34,409 nt of DNA from Chitinispirillaceae bacterium (GCA_016929595.1 JAFGIN010000059.1:1-34409); one strand, 5' to 3'; positions 8,429 to 17,956 are shown, numbered from the stretch's first letter. Made by a program: numbers and translations. Notes: a model not told the origin generated them from the letters alone.

Positions 8429-9805
8429 TTAATACGCGCCTTCCCGTTTAAAAAGTATCAGAAATGTCTTGGTAATAATCTTGATATCTTCCCAGATACT
8501 CCAATTGTCAATGTATTTTAAGTCAAGTTTAACGATTTCATCAAAGTTGGTGATTGCATTTCTGCCGGATACCTGCCACATGCCAGTGATTCCGGGACGG
8601 ATACTTATTCTGCGGTGGTGCCATTTCTGATATTTAGAGACTTCATCCGGGGTAGGAGGGCGAGTACCGACAAGTGACATTTCACCTTTGATAACGTTGA
8701 TAAACTGTGGAAATTCATCGAGACTGAGTTTACGCATGAATTTTCCGACAGACGTTACCCGAGGATCATCTTTCATTTTAAAAACAGCACCATCACATTC
8801 ATTGTGCGTCATCAACTCCTCTTTGCGTTTTTCTGCATCATTGGCCATCGATCTGAATTTGTATATGACAAAACGCTTTCCGTTTTTACCTACCCGTACC
8901 TGTTTGAAAAAAACGGGACCTTTTGAAGTCAACTTAATGGCAAGTGCAAGAAAGGGATACAATATAATAAGTATAGTAAGGCCAGCAAGAGCACCACACA
9001 CATCGAAAATACGTTTAAAAAGGATCTGATCGGGATCGAGTTCAACAGTATGGGAAACTAATGTGGATCGCTGCAGAAACTCATGGTACTCCCAGCGGGC
9101 ATAGAACGTGGCTCCTGAAATGTTCAGAAAAATACGTGCCGGCCTCCCCATCTCCTCACAGATCTGCAGGTACATGTCAACAGGATACCCTTCAGTGGTA
9201 ATTTTACGCGGGATACAGAAAAAAACCTCTTCAACATAATAGCTTTTTAAAATCTCTTCGAATTCCGCCGGAGAAATACTGAGATCGAGCTTCCTGATAA
9301 TTCGTAATCCCCATTCCGGATGGCAGCAGATCTCCTGATTAACCTGCGCAGCATCACGCCCTCTGCCAACAAGGATGATCGGCGTAGTGTTGAGGTTGTT
9401 CCTTCTGATTTGCGCGATAACCTGTTTTATAAGTAGTTTTTCGATCAAAATTAAACAGAATGCAATCAATGCAAACGTAAGATACAAGAAACGACTGTTG
9501 TGGTTATCCGGAAGCAGGTACAATATTGCAGCACCAAGAAATCCTGCTGAAACAAAGATCATGACAATTCGCCACAGCAGGCCACTCATCCAGTTGAAAT
9601 GCAGTACTGAAAAAAGAGAGCGGGTCCAGGCAAAGTAGAGATAAAATCCCAGAAAACCTGCAAACATCACCCAGTAATTCATAACTGGCAGCAATTCTTT
9701 ATGATTGCCAACAAGAAAATAGGCAGCGTAAAATGCAATAAAAACAAGAAAACAGTCGAGTACTGCTATGGACTGTTTAACAAATGAGGAGTGTTCCTTG
9801 AGCAT
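8429..9805 (-). CDS. Exopolysaccharide polyprenyl glycosylphosphotransferase
   Basis: A 458-residue inner-membrane enzyme that transfers a sugar-1-phosphate from a nucleotide sugar to undecaprenyl phosphate, the first step of a polysaccharide repeat unit. Four hydrophobic helices lie within residues 10-125. A Rossmann-like CoA-binding domain follows (TPIILVGRGRDAAQV, 141-155). The C-terminal bacterial sugar transferase domain begins at KRIFDV (264-269) with a further membrane segment. Conserved catalytic-domain motifs include YKFRSM (315-320), SLDEFPQF (361-368) and SLVGTRP (377-383), the last with Thr where many members have Pro. The length is normal for the WbaP/EpsE class. AAAAGG precedes ATG 9805. 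Which sugar it uses cannot be read. Confidence 0.93.
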   Translation of the reverse strand: MLKEHSSFVKQSIAVLDCFLVFIAFYAAYFLVGNHKELLPVMNYWVMFAGFLGFYLYFAWTRSLFSVLHFNWMSGLLWRIVMIFVSAGFLGAAILYLLPDNHNSRFLYLTFALIAFCLILIEKLLIKQVIAQIRRNNLNTTPIILVGRGRDAAQVNQEICCHPEWGLRIIRKLDLSISPAEFEEILKSYYVEEVFFCIPRKITTEGYPVDMYLQICEEMGRPARIFLNISGATFYARWEYHEFLQRSTLVSHTVELDPDQILFKRIFDVCGALAGLTILIILYPFLALAIKLTSKGPVFFKQVRVGKNGKRFVIYKFRSMANDAEKRKEELMTHNECDGAVFKMKDDPRVTSVGKFMRKLSLDEFPQFINVIKGEMSLVGTRPPTPDEVSKYQKWHHRRISIRPGITGMWQVSGRNAITNFDEIVKLDLKYIDNWSIWEDIKIITKTFLILFKREGAY

Positions 9806-9831
9806 ATACCTTTTGGAAGTCCAGTGAGATG

Positions 9832-10809
9832 CTACATATCCCGGTCAAATTCAAACGGAAATTCAAATTTCATGGTTCCAGCCTCTGCCGGAATAGATTT
9901 AAATTTGATCAGTTTCAGATAATTTAATAACGGATCCAAAAACCCACTATCGACAATATCTGTTTTGGCAACAGAAACTTCAAGAACCTTTCCAGTGGGG
10001 GCGAGATTAAAAGTTACCTTTATTGTTCCCCTAATGTTTTCATTTCGTTTCAAATGTTTTTTATATAATGCCCGGATCTCCGGTATATGTCTGGTAATAG
10101 TGTCGAGGATCGATTCCTGATTACGTAGCTTGAGCATATTTTTTTCATTATTTTGTCGTGGTGCTTTTTTCGTGCGGGAAATTTTTCTGATAGTGTTGGT
10201 TGTGCTGCTGGAATCAAAAAGAAGACCTTTGATACTTTGCTGCAGTTTCTGATTATCTTCTGAATGCTGCTCACTAGTGAAAACTGCCAGCGCAGTAGCC
10301 GTTGGCCCATCAAGATTGAATAGCTCCGAAAAGAGTACACTTATCCATCGGATCCGGTTTTTATCAGGAGGATTGACAGTGATTTCAGGGAATGAATAAC
10401 TTTTTTCGGTGTTAACGATCTGAAACAACGATTCAGCGAAGGCAACTGTTGCGGAGCAATTTTCTGCCTGCCCAAGTTTTGTCCGAATCTGGTGCGCTGC
10501 ATCGTATAGAAGATTGGCTGCCTGAATAGACCACTCAACTCCGGACTCAAGGCTGAGCTGATCAGCCAGCAATGAATCAAACGAGTCGGGCATTCTGTTT
10601 TCAACATCTATTGTTAGCCCAAGACGAACCAGTACATTACGATATCTGATCGAATCTGCTTTTTCACCGGGATCAAGCATCGCAACAAGGTGGCCGGTGA
10701 GGGTGTCACCTTTTCCGGTAATAAAAAACCGTTCCTTCCCGGGCTCATTCTGACAGGAAACAAGTATAGTAAACAAGATAAATGATAACGTGGAAATGGT
10801 TCTGTTCAT
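9832..10809 (-). CDS. Lipoprotein with AgmX/TonB-C-like C-terminal domain
   Basis: 325 residues with a lipoprotein signal and lipobox LVSC (modified Cys19). The middle (20-230) has no recognisable domain and is mostly helical, polar sequence. The last 90 residues resemble the AgmX/PglI or TonB C-terminal fold, with the pattern GTIKVTFNLAPTGKVLEVSV followed by a terminal strand KFEFPFEFD. Such domains occur on envelope-spanning proteins, but this one lacks the Pro-rich linker and N-terminal helix of TonB itself. It lies 28 bp after coaE and 26 bp before the glycosylphosphotransferase gene, so co-transcription is likely. Role unknown. Confidence 0.65.
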   Translation of the reverse strand: MNRTISTLSFILFTILVSCQNEPGKERFFITGKGDTLTGHLVAMLDPGEKADSIRYRNVLVRLGLTIDVENRMPDSFDSLLADQLSLESGVEWSIQAANLLYDAAHQIRTKLGQAENCSATVAFAESLFQIVNTEKSYSFPEITVNPPDKNRIRWISVLFSELFNLDGPTATALAVFTSEQHSEDNQKLQQSIKGLLFDSSSTTNTIRKISRTKKAPRQNNEKNMLKLRNQESILDTITRHIPEIRALYKKHLKRNENIRGTIKVTFNLAPTGKVLEVSVAKTDIVDSGFLDPLLNYLKLIKFKSIPAEAGTMKFEFPFEFDRDM

Positions 10810-10837
10810 GATATCTTTCGTTCTGTACGATGGTTTG

Positions 10838-11458
10838 TTATGAAAGAAGACGTTGCGCTAATTCCGGAACTGAATGTATCCAATCCATAACCTGCTCAAA
10901 AAACGCATGTTCTGTGTTTTCATTGAGCATGTGATGCCAGTTGTTCTTTGAGGGTGGACTGAAAAGGGTTTCCTGAATCCTCATTCGATGGGCCAGCTCA
11001 TGCATGTTGAGGCTTGCATCAGAACGGAATATGTTGAGACGATGAAGCCTGACTTCAAAGTCTGCATAAATCCACAACCGATGCTTGAACCAGTCCTCAA
11101 TGTTCCATAACGGAACAAGCGCTGCATCAAGGAGCATGACATTATCTGAAGATTCATCAATCAGTTTTCTGAGATGTTCTATTAAAGGAGGGTGCACTAT
11201 AGTGTTCAATGCCTCAACGGTTTTTGTGGTTTTAAAAACGATCTGGCCTAAGAGCGAATACCGGATTTCACCATTGATAACAACCTCCGAACCAAATTCC
11301 TGAACCAGTCTGTTTTTTATTTCATCAGAGCTGCCCATCAACCGTTTGGCTTCATTGTCAGCATTAATCTCCCTGCAGCCAAGAGAGGCAAGTAGTTTGG
11401 TGCAGGTAGTTTTTCCAGACCCCATATATCCGGCAACTGCTATTACTGTTTTACTCAT
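10838..11458 (-). CDS. coaE: Dephospho-CoA kinase
   Basis: 206 residues, the normal CoaE length. It phosphorylates the 3'-hydroxyl of the ribose of dephospho-CoA, the last step of coenzyme A synthesis, in the cytoplasm. The P-loop GYMGSGKT lies at 10-17, followed by CREINADNEAKRL, corresponding to the conserved DAD region. VHPPLIEHLRKL and LLDAALVPLWN match the VHP and LLFE-type motifs of the family. The P-loop and the DAD region are somewhat divergent from typical CoaE. Its ATG overlaps the stop of the upstream phosphatase gene by 4 bp (ATGA), so the two are translationally coupled, an uncommon pairing. Confidence 0.85.
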   Translation of the reverse strand: MSKTVIAVAGYMGSGKTTCTKLLASLGCREINADNEAKRLMGSSDEIKNRLVQEFGSEVVINGEIRYSLLGQIVFKTTKTVEALNTIVHPPLIEHLRKLIDESSDNVMLLDAALVPLWNIEDWFKHRLWIYADFEVRLHRLNIFRSDASLNMHELAHRMRIQETLFSPPSKNNWHHMLNENTEHAFFEQVMDWIHSVPELAQRLLS

Positions 11459-12687
11459 TCTACATTTAATCCATGTTTTTTCTTGACGGTAACCCGATTA
11501 CCCTTTTCACTGAATGAAATCTGGTCGACGTAGTGGTATGCAATATAAAGTCCGCGTCCACAATCCCTTGAAAGGTTTTCCGAAAGAGTTGGATCGGGGA
11601 CTTTGGCAGGATCAAACCCGTTTCCTTCATCAAGTATTGAAATAACCGCTTCTCGTTTATCTACTATATGACCAACTGTTACCTTTTTGGAGAAATCACG
11701 TTTGTTACCATGCAGTATTGCGTTGATGAGAAGCTCTGTAAGGACTACTTTCATTTTCCGGATATGATCATCCGGATACCCGAACGCATCCATACTGCTC
11801 AATATTACCGCAATAGTCCGATCGATTTCTTCATAGTAATTGAGAAATTGCATGTAAACCGGATCGGCGGCTTTGAATCCAAGCTTCTCCTTGATCTGGT
11901 TTTTACGCGATTGAATAAGTACTTCGGCAACAATCGCAGTGACATCATCCTCCATTGCTCCGGCTTGAGAGATCTGGCTAAATCTTTTTTTTATCATCTC
12001 AAGAAACGCAACGGGAGTGGCAGATGAGAATGTGTCCAGGACCGCCTGTTCAAACAATAATCTTCCTTCATGAAGATTCTCGGAGAAGACCCGGTAGATT
12101 CCATCAGTGACGAGTAGTAATGAATCGCCAGTACCTATATGGACTTGCTGTTCTTCAAAAAAACCATTATCAAAAACACCGATAAAGGTGCCCTGCGTAC
12201 GGAGTGGCAGTGTTGTTTGATCTTTTTTGCGGTAAATGAGCGGATAGGCATGGCCGGCGTTACAATAGGTGAGCCGGTTGTCATGTAAGTCAAGATACCC
12301 CAGAAAGGCGGTGATATAAAAATCCGCAGAGATGTCCCTGATCAATTCGAGATTAACCCGCTCTATAACAGCCCTTGGAGAAATACCCGGTTTTATATGA
12401 TTGATAAAACATACTTTTGCCATTGCAGAGATCAGCGCAGAGGAGACACCAAAGCCGGTGACATCAAAAATAAAAAATGCAAGGACATCGTTAGAAAGTT
12501 GAATGACATCATAAAGATCTCCACCTACTGCTCCACAGGGAAGATAGATGGAATTAAGCTCGAGCCCTTCAACAACAGGGAAAGAGCGGGGTATCATTGC
12601 TGCCTGAATTTTTCTGGCGATTTGAAGGTCAGCTTCTCTGCTGTCAGCTTCAGAAGATATTTCCAGACTTTTTGTTTTTTTTGCCAC
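11455..12687 (-). CDS. PP2C-type (SpoIIE/RsbU) phosphatase fused to an RsbW-like HATPase
   Basis: A 410-residue soluble fusion, starting at GTG 12687 behind GGGAG. The N-terminal PP2C domain carries the metal-binding motifs GGDLYD (55-60), FDVTGFG with D75, CNAGHAYP, VTDGIY and EDDVTAIV (near 237-244). The C-terminal part (about 290-405) is a HATPase_c domain with ELLINAILHGNK (N box), DEGNGFDP (G1 box) and GRGLYIA (G2 box). RsbU-like phosphatases dephosphorylate anti-anti-sigma factors and RsbW-like kinases phosphorylate them, so one chain may set both sides of a partner switch. No STAS partner gene is in the window. It heads the envelope block and precedes coaE with a 4-bp overlap. Confidence 0.88.
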   Translation of the reverse strand: MAKKTKSLEISSEADSREADLQIARKIQAAMIPRSFPVVEGLELNSIYLPCGAVGGDLYDVIQLSNDVLAFFIFDVTGFGVSSALISAMAKVCFINHIKPGISPRAVIERVNLELIRDISADFYITAFLGYLDLHDNRLTYCNAGHAYPLIYRKKDQTTLPLRTQGTFIGVFDNGFFEEQQVHIGTGDSLLLVTDGIYRVFSENLHEGRLLFEQAVLDTFSSATPVAFLEMIKKRFSQISQAGAMEDDVTAIVAEVLIQSRKNQIKEKLGFKAADPVYMQFLNYYEEIDRTIAVILSSMDAFGYPDDHIRKMKVVLTELLINAILHGNKRDFSKKVTVGHIVDKREAVISILDEGNGFDPAKVPDPTLSENLSRDCGRGLYIAYHYVDQISFSEKGNRVTVKKKHGLNVE

Positions 12688-12762
12688 GATACTCCCGGGG
12701 AATCAGTAGATTGCTGATTTCGTTGATTTAATTATAAGATATATACAATGGTTTGTCCACTT

Positions 12763-13563
12763 TTAACCGTTTTCTGCTTTCTTGTAACCTGGATCCGGAC
12801 GTGGAACCGCAGTAAGAAGTGCTCGTGTATACGAGTGCTGAGGTGTTTTAAAAATAGATTGTGACGGACCGGATTCAACAATAGTACCTTTGTACATCAC
12901 GGCAACCTTATCGCAGATATATCTTACAACTGCAAGGTCATGTGAAATGAAAAGCATTGTAAAAGAAAAGGCTGCGTGCAATTTTTTTAATGTGTTAAGA
13001 ATCTGTGCCTGTACAGAAACATCGAGTGATGAAACCGGCTCATCGGCAATAATCAACGATGGCTCTGCGGCCAGAGCTCGTGCAATAGCGATTCGTTGTC
13101 GCTGTCCACCCGAAAATTCATGAGGAAATTTATTCATCATGTCCGGGTCAAGCCCAGTGGAAAGCATCAATTCTGCAACACGGTCAGCTTTTTGAGATGT
13201 CCTCAGATTACCACGGATTGCTTCGGCAATAGTGTCAAAGATACTCATTCTGGGGTTTAGTGATGAGTAGGGGTTTTGAAAAATCATCTGCATCTTCGCC
13301 CGTATCGATCGGAGTTGTGATTGTTTTAAGGAACACAAATCTGTATCTTCGAGGTAAATACTGCCGCAATCTTCCTTCTGAAGACGAATGATGGTACGCC
13401 CGAGTGTCGTTTTTCCGCACCCCGATTCTCCTACCAGGCCAACGATTTCACCCTTTTTAATCGTGAGGTTAATGTTGTCAATTGCCTTGAACAGCTGTCC
13501 TTTCGTCTGCGAAAACGTTACCGAAAGATTAACAACTCTGAGAAGATCGTTAAATTGATTCAT
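12763..13563 (-). CDS. oppF: Oligopeptide ABC transporter ATP-binding protein OppF
   Basis: 266 residues from ATG 13563, which overlaps the oppD stop by 4 bp (ATGA); an in-frame ATG eleven codons earlier lies inside oppD and is less likely. It is the second ATPase of a peptide importer at the inner membrane. Walker A is GESGCGKT (45-52), the ABC signature FSGGQRQRIAIARAL, Walker B LIIADEP, and the switch histidine is in FISHDLAVV. It is shorter than typical OppF (about 330 residues): it stops soon after HSYTRALLTAVPRPDP and so lacks most of the C-terminal oligopeptide-binding extension. Last gene of the operon. Confidence 0.92.
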   Translation of the reverse strand: MNQFNDLLRVVNLSVTFSQTKGQLFKAIDNINLTIKKGEIVGLVGESGCGKTTLGRTIIRLQKEDCGSIYLEDTDLCSLKQSQLRSIRAKMQMIFQNPYSSLNPRMSIFDTIAEAIRGNLRTSQKADRVAELMLSTGLDPDMMNKFPHEFSGGQRQRIAIARALAAEPSLIIADEPVSSLDVSVQAQILNTLKKLHAAFSFTMLFISHDLAVVRYICDKVAVMYKGTIVESGPSQSIFKTPQHSYTRALLTAVPRPDPGYKKAENG

Positions 13564-14534
13564 AAAGAGATCTCTCCCTTTTTTATTCTGACACATGCAC
13601 TTGCGTGGCCCGGAGCAACTTCTTCAAGTGTGCATGGGGTAGATCTGCAGTATTCATTTGAATAATCACATCGCGCAGCAAATGGACATCCGGTAAGAGG
13701 CTGTGATGAGTCGAAGAGAGATCCGCTTATCATCTGAAGTGAATCTGCTGGATTGTCAAGTGATGGAACGCAGCGGATAAGTGCTTTTGTATACGGGTGG
13801 GCGGTATGCCTGAAAACTTCATTTGTAACACCACATTCAAGAATCGTACCTGCATACATTACATTGATGCGGTCACAGAACGTTGCTGCAATCCCAAGAT
13901 TATGGGTTATGAAAATAATTGACATCAAAAATTTCTGCTGAAACATTTTCAGAAGATCAAGAATCTGCGCCTGCGTCGTGACATCAAGTGCAGTCGTAGG
14001 TTCATCAGCTATAAGAAATGCCGGCTTAGTGATCAGGGCCATAGCGATCATTGCCCTCTGAAGCATACCGCCGGAAAACTGATGTGGATATGTGTTTATT
14101 TTATGATGCGCATCACTAATACCGGTTTGTGTCAGAAGGTCGACCGCAAACTCCAGAGCCTCTTTTTTTGAAACACGGTCATGGTATATCAATGGCTCAA
14201 TAATCTGATCTGATAACTGCATAAATGGATTGAATGCACTTAAGGGATCCTGAAAAATCATGCTGATACGTTTGCCTCTGATTGAACGGATCTGTGACGG
14301 ATCACAACTGAGGAGGTTAACATTGTCAAAAACTGCCTCTCCGGAAATTATGGCCGGCGGGCGCGGAATGAGCTGCAACAGAGAAAGCGCAAGTACCGAC
14401 TTTCCGGAACCGGATTCACCGACAATCCCAATAATCTCTTTGTCTTTGACTGTAAAAGAAACACCCCGTACCGCATAAATAACAGATTTTCTTAAATGGA
14501 ATGATGTTACTACGTTGTTTAATTCAATAGGCAT
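13560..14534 (-). CDS. oppD: Oligopeptide ABC transporter ATP-binding protein OppD
   Basis: 324 residues from ATG 14534. Tandem ATGs exist at 14537 and 14534; the second is better spaced from GGGAG, while the first overlaps the oppC stop by one base. Walker A is GESGSGKS (39-46), the signature FSGGMLQRAMIAMAL, Walker B LIADEP, and the switch His is in FITHNLGIA. The C-terminal oligo_HPY extension is present (HPYTKALIRCVPSL), followed by four cysteines within about 20 residues (CPFAARC, then two more). A cysteine group here is seen in many OppD/DppD proteins, where it can hold an iron-sulfur cluster. Confidence 0.93.
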   Translation of the reverse strand: MPIELNNVVTSFHLRKSVIYAVRGVSFTVKDKEIIGIVGESGSGKSVLALSLLQLIPRPPAIISGEAVFDNVNLLSCDPSQIRSIRGKRISMIFQDPLSAFNPFMQLSDQIIEPLIYHDRVSKKEALEFAVDLLTQTGISDAHHKINTYPHQFSGGMLQRAMIAMALITKPAFLIADEPTTALDVTTQAQILDLLKMFQQKFLMSIIFITHNLGIAATFCDRINVMYAGTILECGVTNEVFRHTAHPYTKALIRCVPSLDNPADSLQMISGSLFDSSQPLTGCPFAARCDYSNEYCRSTPCTLEEVAPGHASACVRIKKGEISL

Positions 14535-14536
14535 CA

Positions 14537-15409
14537 TTACTCCCGTGATGATCTGGGGTCGAGTGCATCACGCAAGCCATCCCCGATGAAGTTCAGTGAA
14601 AACAATGTCAGAGAGAGAACGACAGCCGGAAATATCAGAAGCCACGGATACGTTTCCATCGACTCTGTTCCTTCACGGATAAGAATGCCCCATGAACTCG
14701 ATGGCGGTTGAACACCTAGTCCAAGATAACTTAAAAACGCTTCAAGAAGCATAATTGCCGGAATGGTAAGAGTCGCGTAAACGATCACAGGACCAATGAT
14801 ATTCGGGAGAATATGACGGAGGAGTATCTGATGCTGTCGCAACCCCAGCCCGATTGCAGCATCGACAAATTCCTGATGTCTCAGCGCCATTACCTGGCCC
14901 CGGACAATTCTTGCCATGGTAAGCCACTCAACCGCTCCGATTGCAATAAAGAGAAGCAGCAGGCTTCTTTCAAAAAAAACCATGAGAATGATAACGAAAA
15001 TGGTAAAAGGAAAGGCGTAAGCGATATCGACAAAACGCATCATGATTGTGTCAGTTTTACCGCCATACCATCCGGCAATGGCACCCCAGGCGACACCAAT
15101 AAGAACCGAAACGAGTGTTGCACATAATCCTACTGCGAATGAAACGCGTCCCCCATAAAGAATGCGTGTAAAGAGATCCCTTCCAAGAATGTCGGTGCCC
15201 AGAAGGTGCTGTGCTCCCGGAGGTGTCGCTCCTGATGAGAGGTTCTGATAATCGTAGGTGTACGGAGTGAGCAAGGGTGCAGCAAGACACAACGTGATTA
15301 TGAACAGCAACACGATACATCCGGTAACAGAGAGCCGGTTACGTACAAATCTGCGAAGCGCATCCCGCATGAGTGATGTTCCCCTCGAGTATGTACCGTT
15401 TTTTTTCAT
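14537..15409 (-). CDS. oppC: Oligopeptide ABC transporter permease OppC
   Basis: 290 residues with about six transmembrane helices. The N-terminal OppC-type region reads FVRNRLSVTGCIVLL, followed by the typical HLLGTDILGRDLFTRILYG. The EAA loop that contacts the ATPases is EFVDAAIGLGLRQHQILLRHILPN (split by the family's central Gly). It ends with GDGLRDALDPR, as in most DppC/OppC proteins. Its ATG overlaps the oppB stop by 4 bp and AGGAG sits nine bases upstream. Forms the inner-membrane channel with OppB. Confidence 0.94.
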   Translation of the reverse strand: MKKNGTYSRGTSLMRDALRRFVRNRLSVTGCIVLLFIITLCLAAPLLTPYTYDYQNLSSGATPPGAQHLLGTDILGRDLFTRILYGGRVSFAVGLCATLVSVLIGVAWGAIAGWYGGKTDTIMMRFVDIAYAFPFTIFVIILMVFFERSLLLLFIAIGAVEWLTMARIVRGQVMALRHQEFVDAAIGLGLRQHQILLRHILPNIIGPVIVYATLTIPAIMLLEAFLSYLGLGVQPPSSSWGILIREGTESMETYPWLLIFPAVVLSLTLFSLNFIGDGLRDALDPRSSRE

Positions 15410-16332
15410 CGTAAACTGCTCCTGAGCCGGGGGTTAACTAATGCAGTAAGGACGTCGACGATGGTGTTGAAAGATATCATAATAAATGCATAGAAAACAA
15501 CCGTACCCATAATCATTGTGTAATCACGGTTGAATGCTGCAGCGACAAAAAATCTTCCAAGCCCCGGGATGGAAAAAATGGTCTCGACTACAAATGATCC
15601 GGTAATAAGTCCGGCTGCCGCAGGGCCAAGAAATGAAAGCACCGGAAGCAGCGCACCACGCAGCGCATGACGGATCAGAATCAGTCGTTCAGGAAGTCCC
15701 TTGGCACGTGCGGTTCTGATGTAATCCTGAACCATTGTATCAAGCAGTCCTCCCCGGGTCAGTCGTGCAATATAGGCAATGTACACCATACCCAGCGTTA
15801 TTGATGGAAGAATGCGGTTTGAAAAGGTGTTCCATCCCGAAACCGGAAACCATCCCAGGATCAGGCTGAACAGTAACACAAGCAGCGGTCCCATGACAAA
15901 CGTTGGAATGCAGATTCCCCCCATGCTGATTGACATGGTCAGATAATCACGGAGAGAGGATGGCTTTGATGCAGCAATTAGTCCCGCCAGTATACCAGAT
16001 ACAATTGCAATACATAGTGCATATACCCCAAGTTCAAGAGATACAGGAAACGATTCCGCAATAAGTTCAGTAACTGTCCGCCCGGGATATTTGAATGATG
16101 GTCCAAAGTCAAAAGTAATGATTCTTGCCATGTAGGTGAGATACTGAGTGAACAGATGTTTGTCAAGGCCATAAAACGCGTTCAACTGTGTGAGAACCTC
16201 TGGGGAAATACTCTTCTCTGTACTGAATGGGCCACCCGGTGCAAGTCTGATAAGAAAAAAGGTGATCGTGGCAATAACAATCAGCGAGGGAATCGTCTCA
16301 AAAAAAATACGCTTCAGGATAAATCGTACCAT
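15406..16332 (-). CDS. oppB: Oligopeptide ABC transporter permease OppB
   Basis: 308 residues, with the standard OppB/DppB start (MVRFILKRIFFETIPSLIVI) and the early LAPGGPF motif. Six membrane helices are visible. The EAA loop is DYIRTARAKGLPERLILIRHALR. It ends VDVLTALVNPRLR, as expected for the family. Its start is two bases beyond the oppA stop codon, so translation is coupled. Partner of OppC in the inner membrane. Confidence 0.94.
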   Translation of the reverse strand: MVRFILKRIFFETIPSLIVIATITFFLIRLAPGGPFSTEKSISPEVLTQLNAFYGLDKHLFTQYLTYMARIITFDFGPSFKYPGRTVTELIAESFPVSLELGVYALCIAIVSGILAGLIAASKPSSLRDYLTMSISMGGICIPTFVMGPLLVLLFSLILGWFPVSGWNTFSNRILPSITLGMVYIAYIARLTRGGLLDTMVQDYIRTARAKGLPERLILIRHALRGALLPVLSFLGPAAAGLITGSFVVETIFSIPGLGRFFVAAAFNRDYTMIMGTVVFYAFIMISFNTIVDVLTALVNPRLRSSLR

Positions 16333-16333
16333 G

Positions 16334-17956
16334 TTATTCCAGATAGAGATGTTTATAGTTGTGCATGTTCAGTATGTTGGAATACCATCCCTTCACTGAC
16401 GGTTTCAGCAGGTAAACATTAGTGTAAAAATATATAGGTATTGCCGGCAGTTCATCAAGGAATATCGATTCTGCCTGACTGAAAAGGCGAAAACGCTCCA
16501 CCTGATCGGCACTCTTTGATGCCTGCTTGACAAGACTGTCATATGTCGGGCTGGACCATCCGGTATTATTGTTGCCGCCACCGGTTAACCATAGGTCAAG
16601 AAATGAGTTGGGATCATTATAATCACCTATCCATCCCATGCGTGCAATATCATACTCTTTTTTTGTCTTTGATGCCAGGTATACTTTCCACTCCTGATTA
16701 ACAAGGGTTACATTTATTCCCAGATACCGCTTCCACATCTGCTGAATCGCCTGAGCGATTATATGATGTGATTCGGAGGTGTTGTAGAGTACTGAAATCG
16801 GAGGCAGCGAATCACCTGACTTGAAACCCGTTTCAGAGAGTATCTTTCTTGCTTCGATTGTGTCAAAGGTAACCACAGGATCAAATAAATAACCGGCAGT
16901 GTTGGGGGGCGTAAAACTTCCCGCCGGGATCTGTCCCCCTTTCAGGATATCATCAGTAAGCGATTTTCTGTCGATTGCAAGAGCGAGTGCTTTACGGAGT
17001 TTTTTATTATTCAATGGCGGCCTGTTGATATTGCATATATAATAGTAGGTGCCAAGATAAGGATCGATATGAAGGAGATGAGGCGCGTTGTTTTTGTACC
17101 AATCTATTTTCTGCAGAGGAAGATTAGTGGTTACATGAAGCTCATCATTCCGGAACATACGCTCTTCTGTCTGGTTATTTTCTATCGGATAGAAATTGAT
17201 TCCGTTGAGTTTGACATTTTGTGCGTCCCAATAATCCGCACGTTTGACAACGTTGATGATTTTGTTGATCTGCCAGTCTGCGAGCTTGAACGCTCCGTTA
17301 CCTGTAAAATTTTCGGGGCGGGTCCAGCGGGTGCCTCGGCTGTCAATGTTGCCGAATTTAAGGATAGTTGGAGGGTGTACCGGATACCAGGAATCGTGCA
17401 TAATCAGAGACATGAAATAGGGGGTTGGCGAACCCAATCTGATTATCAGCGTAGTGTCATCTTTCGCGCGGGCACCTACCCGGGCAAAATCTTTGAGAGC
17501 ACCTTTGTGATATTTTTCTGCGTTATCGATACAGTAGAGCATGTAAGCGTATTCTGAGCCAAGCCGGGGAGAGAGTATTCGCTGGAAAGAAAAAACAAAA
17601 TCGCTGGCTTTCACCATCTCCCCGTTGGACCAGGTGGCTTCAGAGCGCAGATGAAACGTATACACAAGATTATCTTCCGAGATATCCCAGGAATGCGCAG
17701 CACCTGGCAGCGGATGAAGATCGCGTGGGTCCGGAGTAACCAATCCTTCAAAAAGTGATTGAAGAATGTGAAATTCAGGCACACCTGTGACTATATGTGG
17801 ATCAAGATCCTCAGGCTCAGTCTGGTTTCCGAAGTAAAGAACACCGTTTTTAGTACCTAGAGAAACAATCGTGTCCCGTCTCTGGTTCTTACACGATGAA
17901 ATTGCAAGGAGAATGATAGCGGCGGCTGTCATATAAAAGATGCAGAAATATTTCAT
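16334..17956 (-). CDS. oppA: Oligopeptide-binding lipoprotein OppA (solute-binding family 5)
   Basis: 540 residues from ATG 17956, preceded by AAGGA seven bases upstream; a TTG one codon earlier is not needed. A lipoprotein signal ends at Cys22 (AISSC). The family-5 fold is clear: TEPEDLDPHIVTGVPEFHILQ, the LFEGLVTPDP motif, then FHLRSEATWSNGEMVKASDFVFSFQR, which is the family signature region. The later segment LRKALALAIDRKSLTDDILKGG is also typical. It captures peptides in the periplasm for OppBCDF. It is the first gene of the operon. No convincing promoter was found in the 145 bp upstream. Ligand could be peptides generally or another family-5 substrate. Confidence 0.93.
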   Translation of the reverse strand: MKYFCIFYMTAAAIILLAISSCKNQRRDTIVSLGTKNGVLYFGNQTEPEDLDPHIVTGVPEFHILQSLFEGLVTPDPRDLHPLPGAAHSWDISEDNLVYTFHLRSEATWSNGEMVKASDFVFSFQRILSPRLGSEYAYMLYCIDNAEKYHKGALKDFARVGARAKDDTTLIIRLGSPTPYFMSLIMHDSWYPVHPPTILKFGNIDSRGTRWTRPENFTGNGAFKLADWQINKIINVVKRADYWDAQNVKLNGINFYPIENNQTEERMFRNDELHVTTNLPLQKIDWYKNNAPHLLHIDPYLGTYYYICNINRPPLNNKKLRKALALAIDRKSLTDDILKGGQIPAGSFTPPNTAGYLFDPVVTFDTIEARKILSETGFKSGDSLPPISVLYNTSESHHIIAQAIQQMWKRYLGINVTLVNQEWKVYLASKTKKEYDIARMGWIGDYNDPNSFLDLWLTGGGNNNTGWSSPTYDSLVKQASKSADQVERFRLFSQAESIFLDELPAIPIYFYTNVYLLKPSVKGWYSNILNMHNYKHLYLE

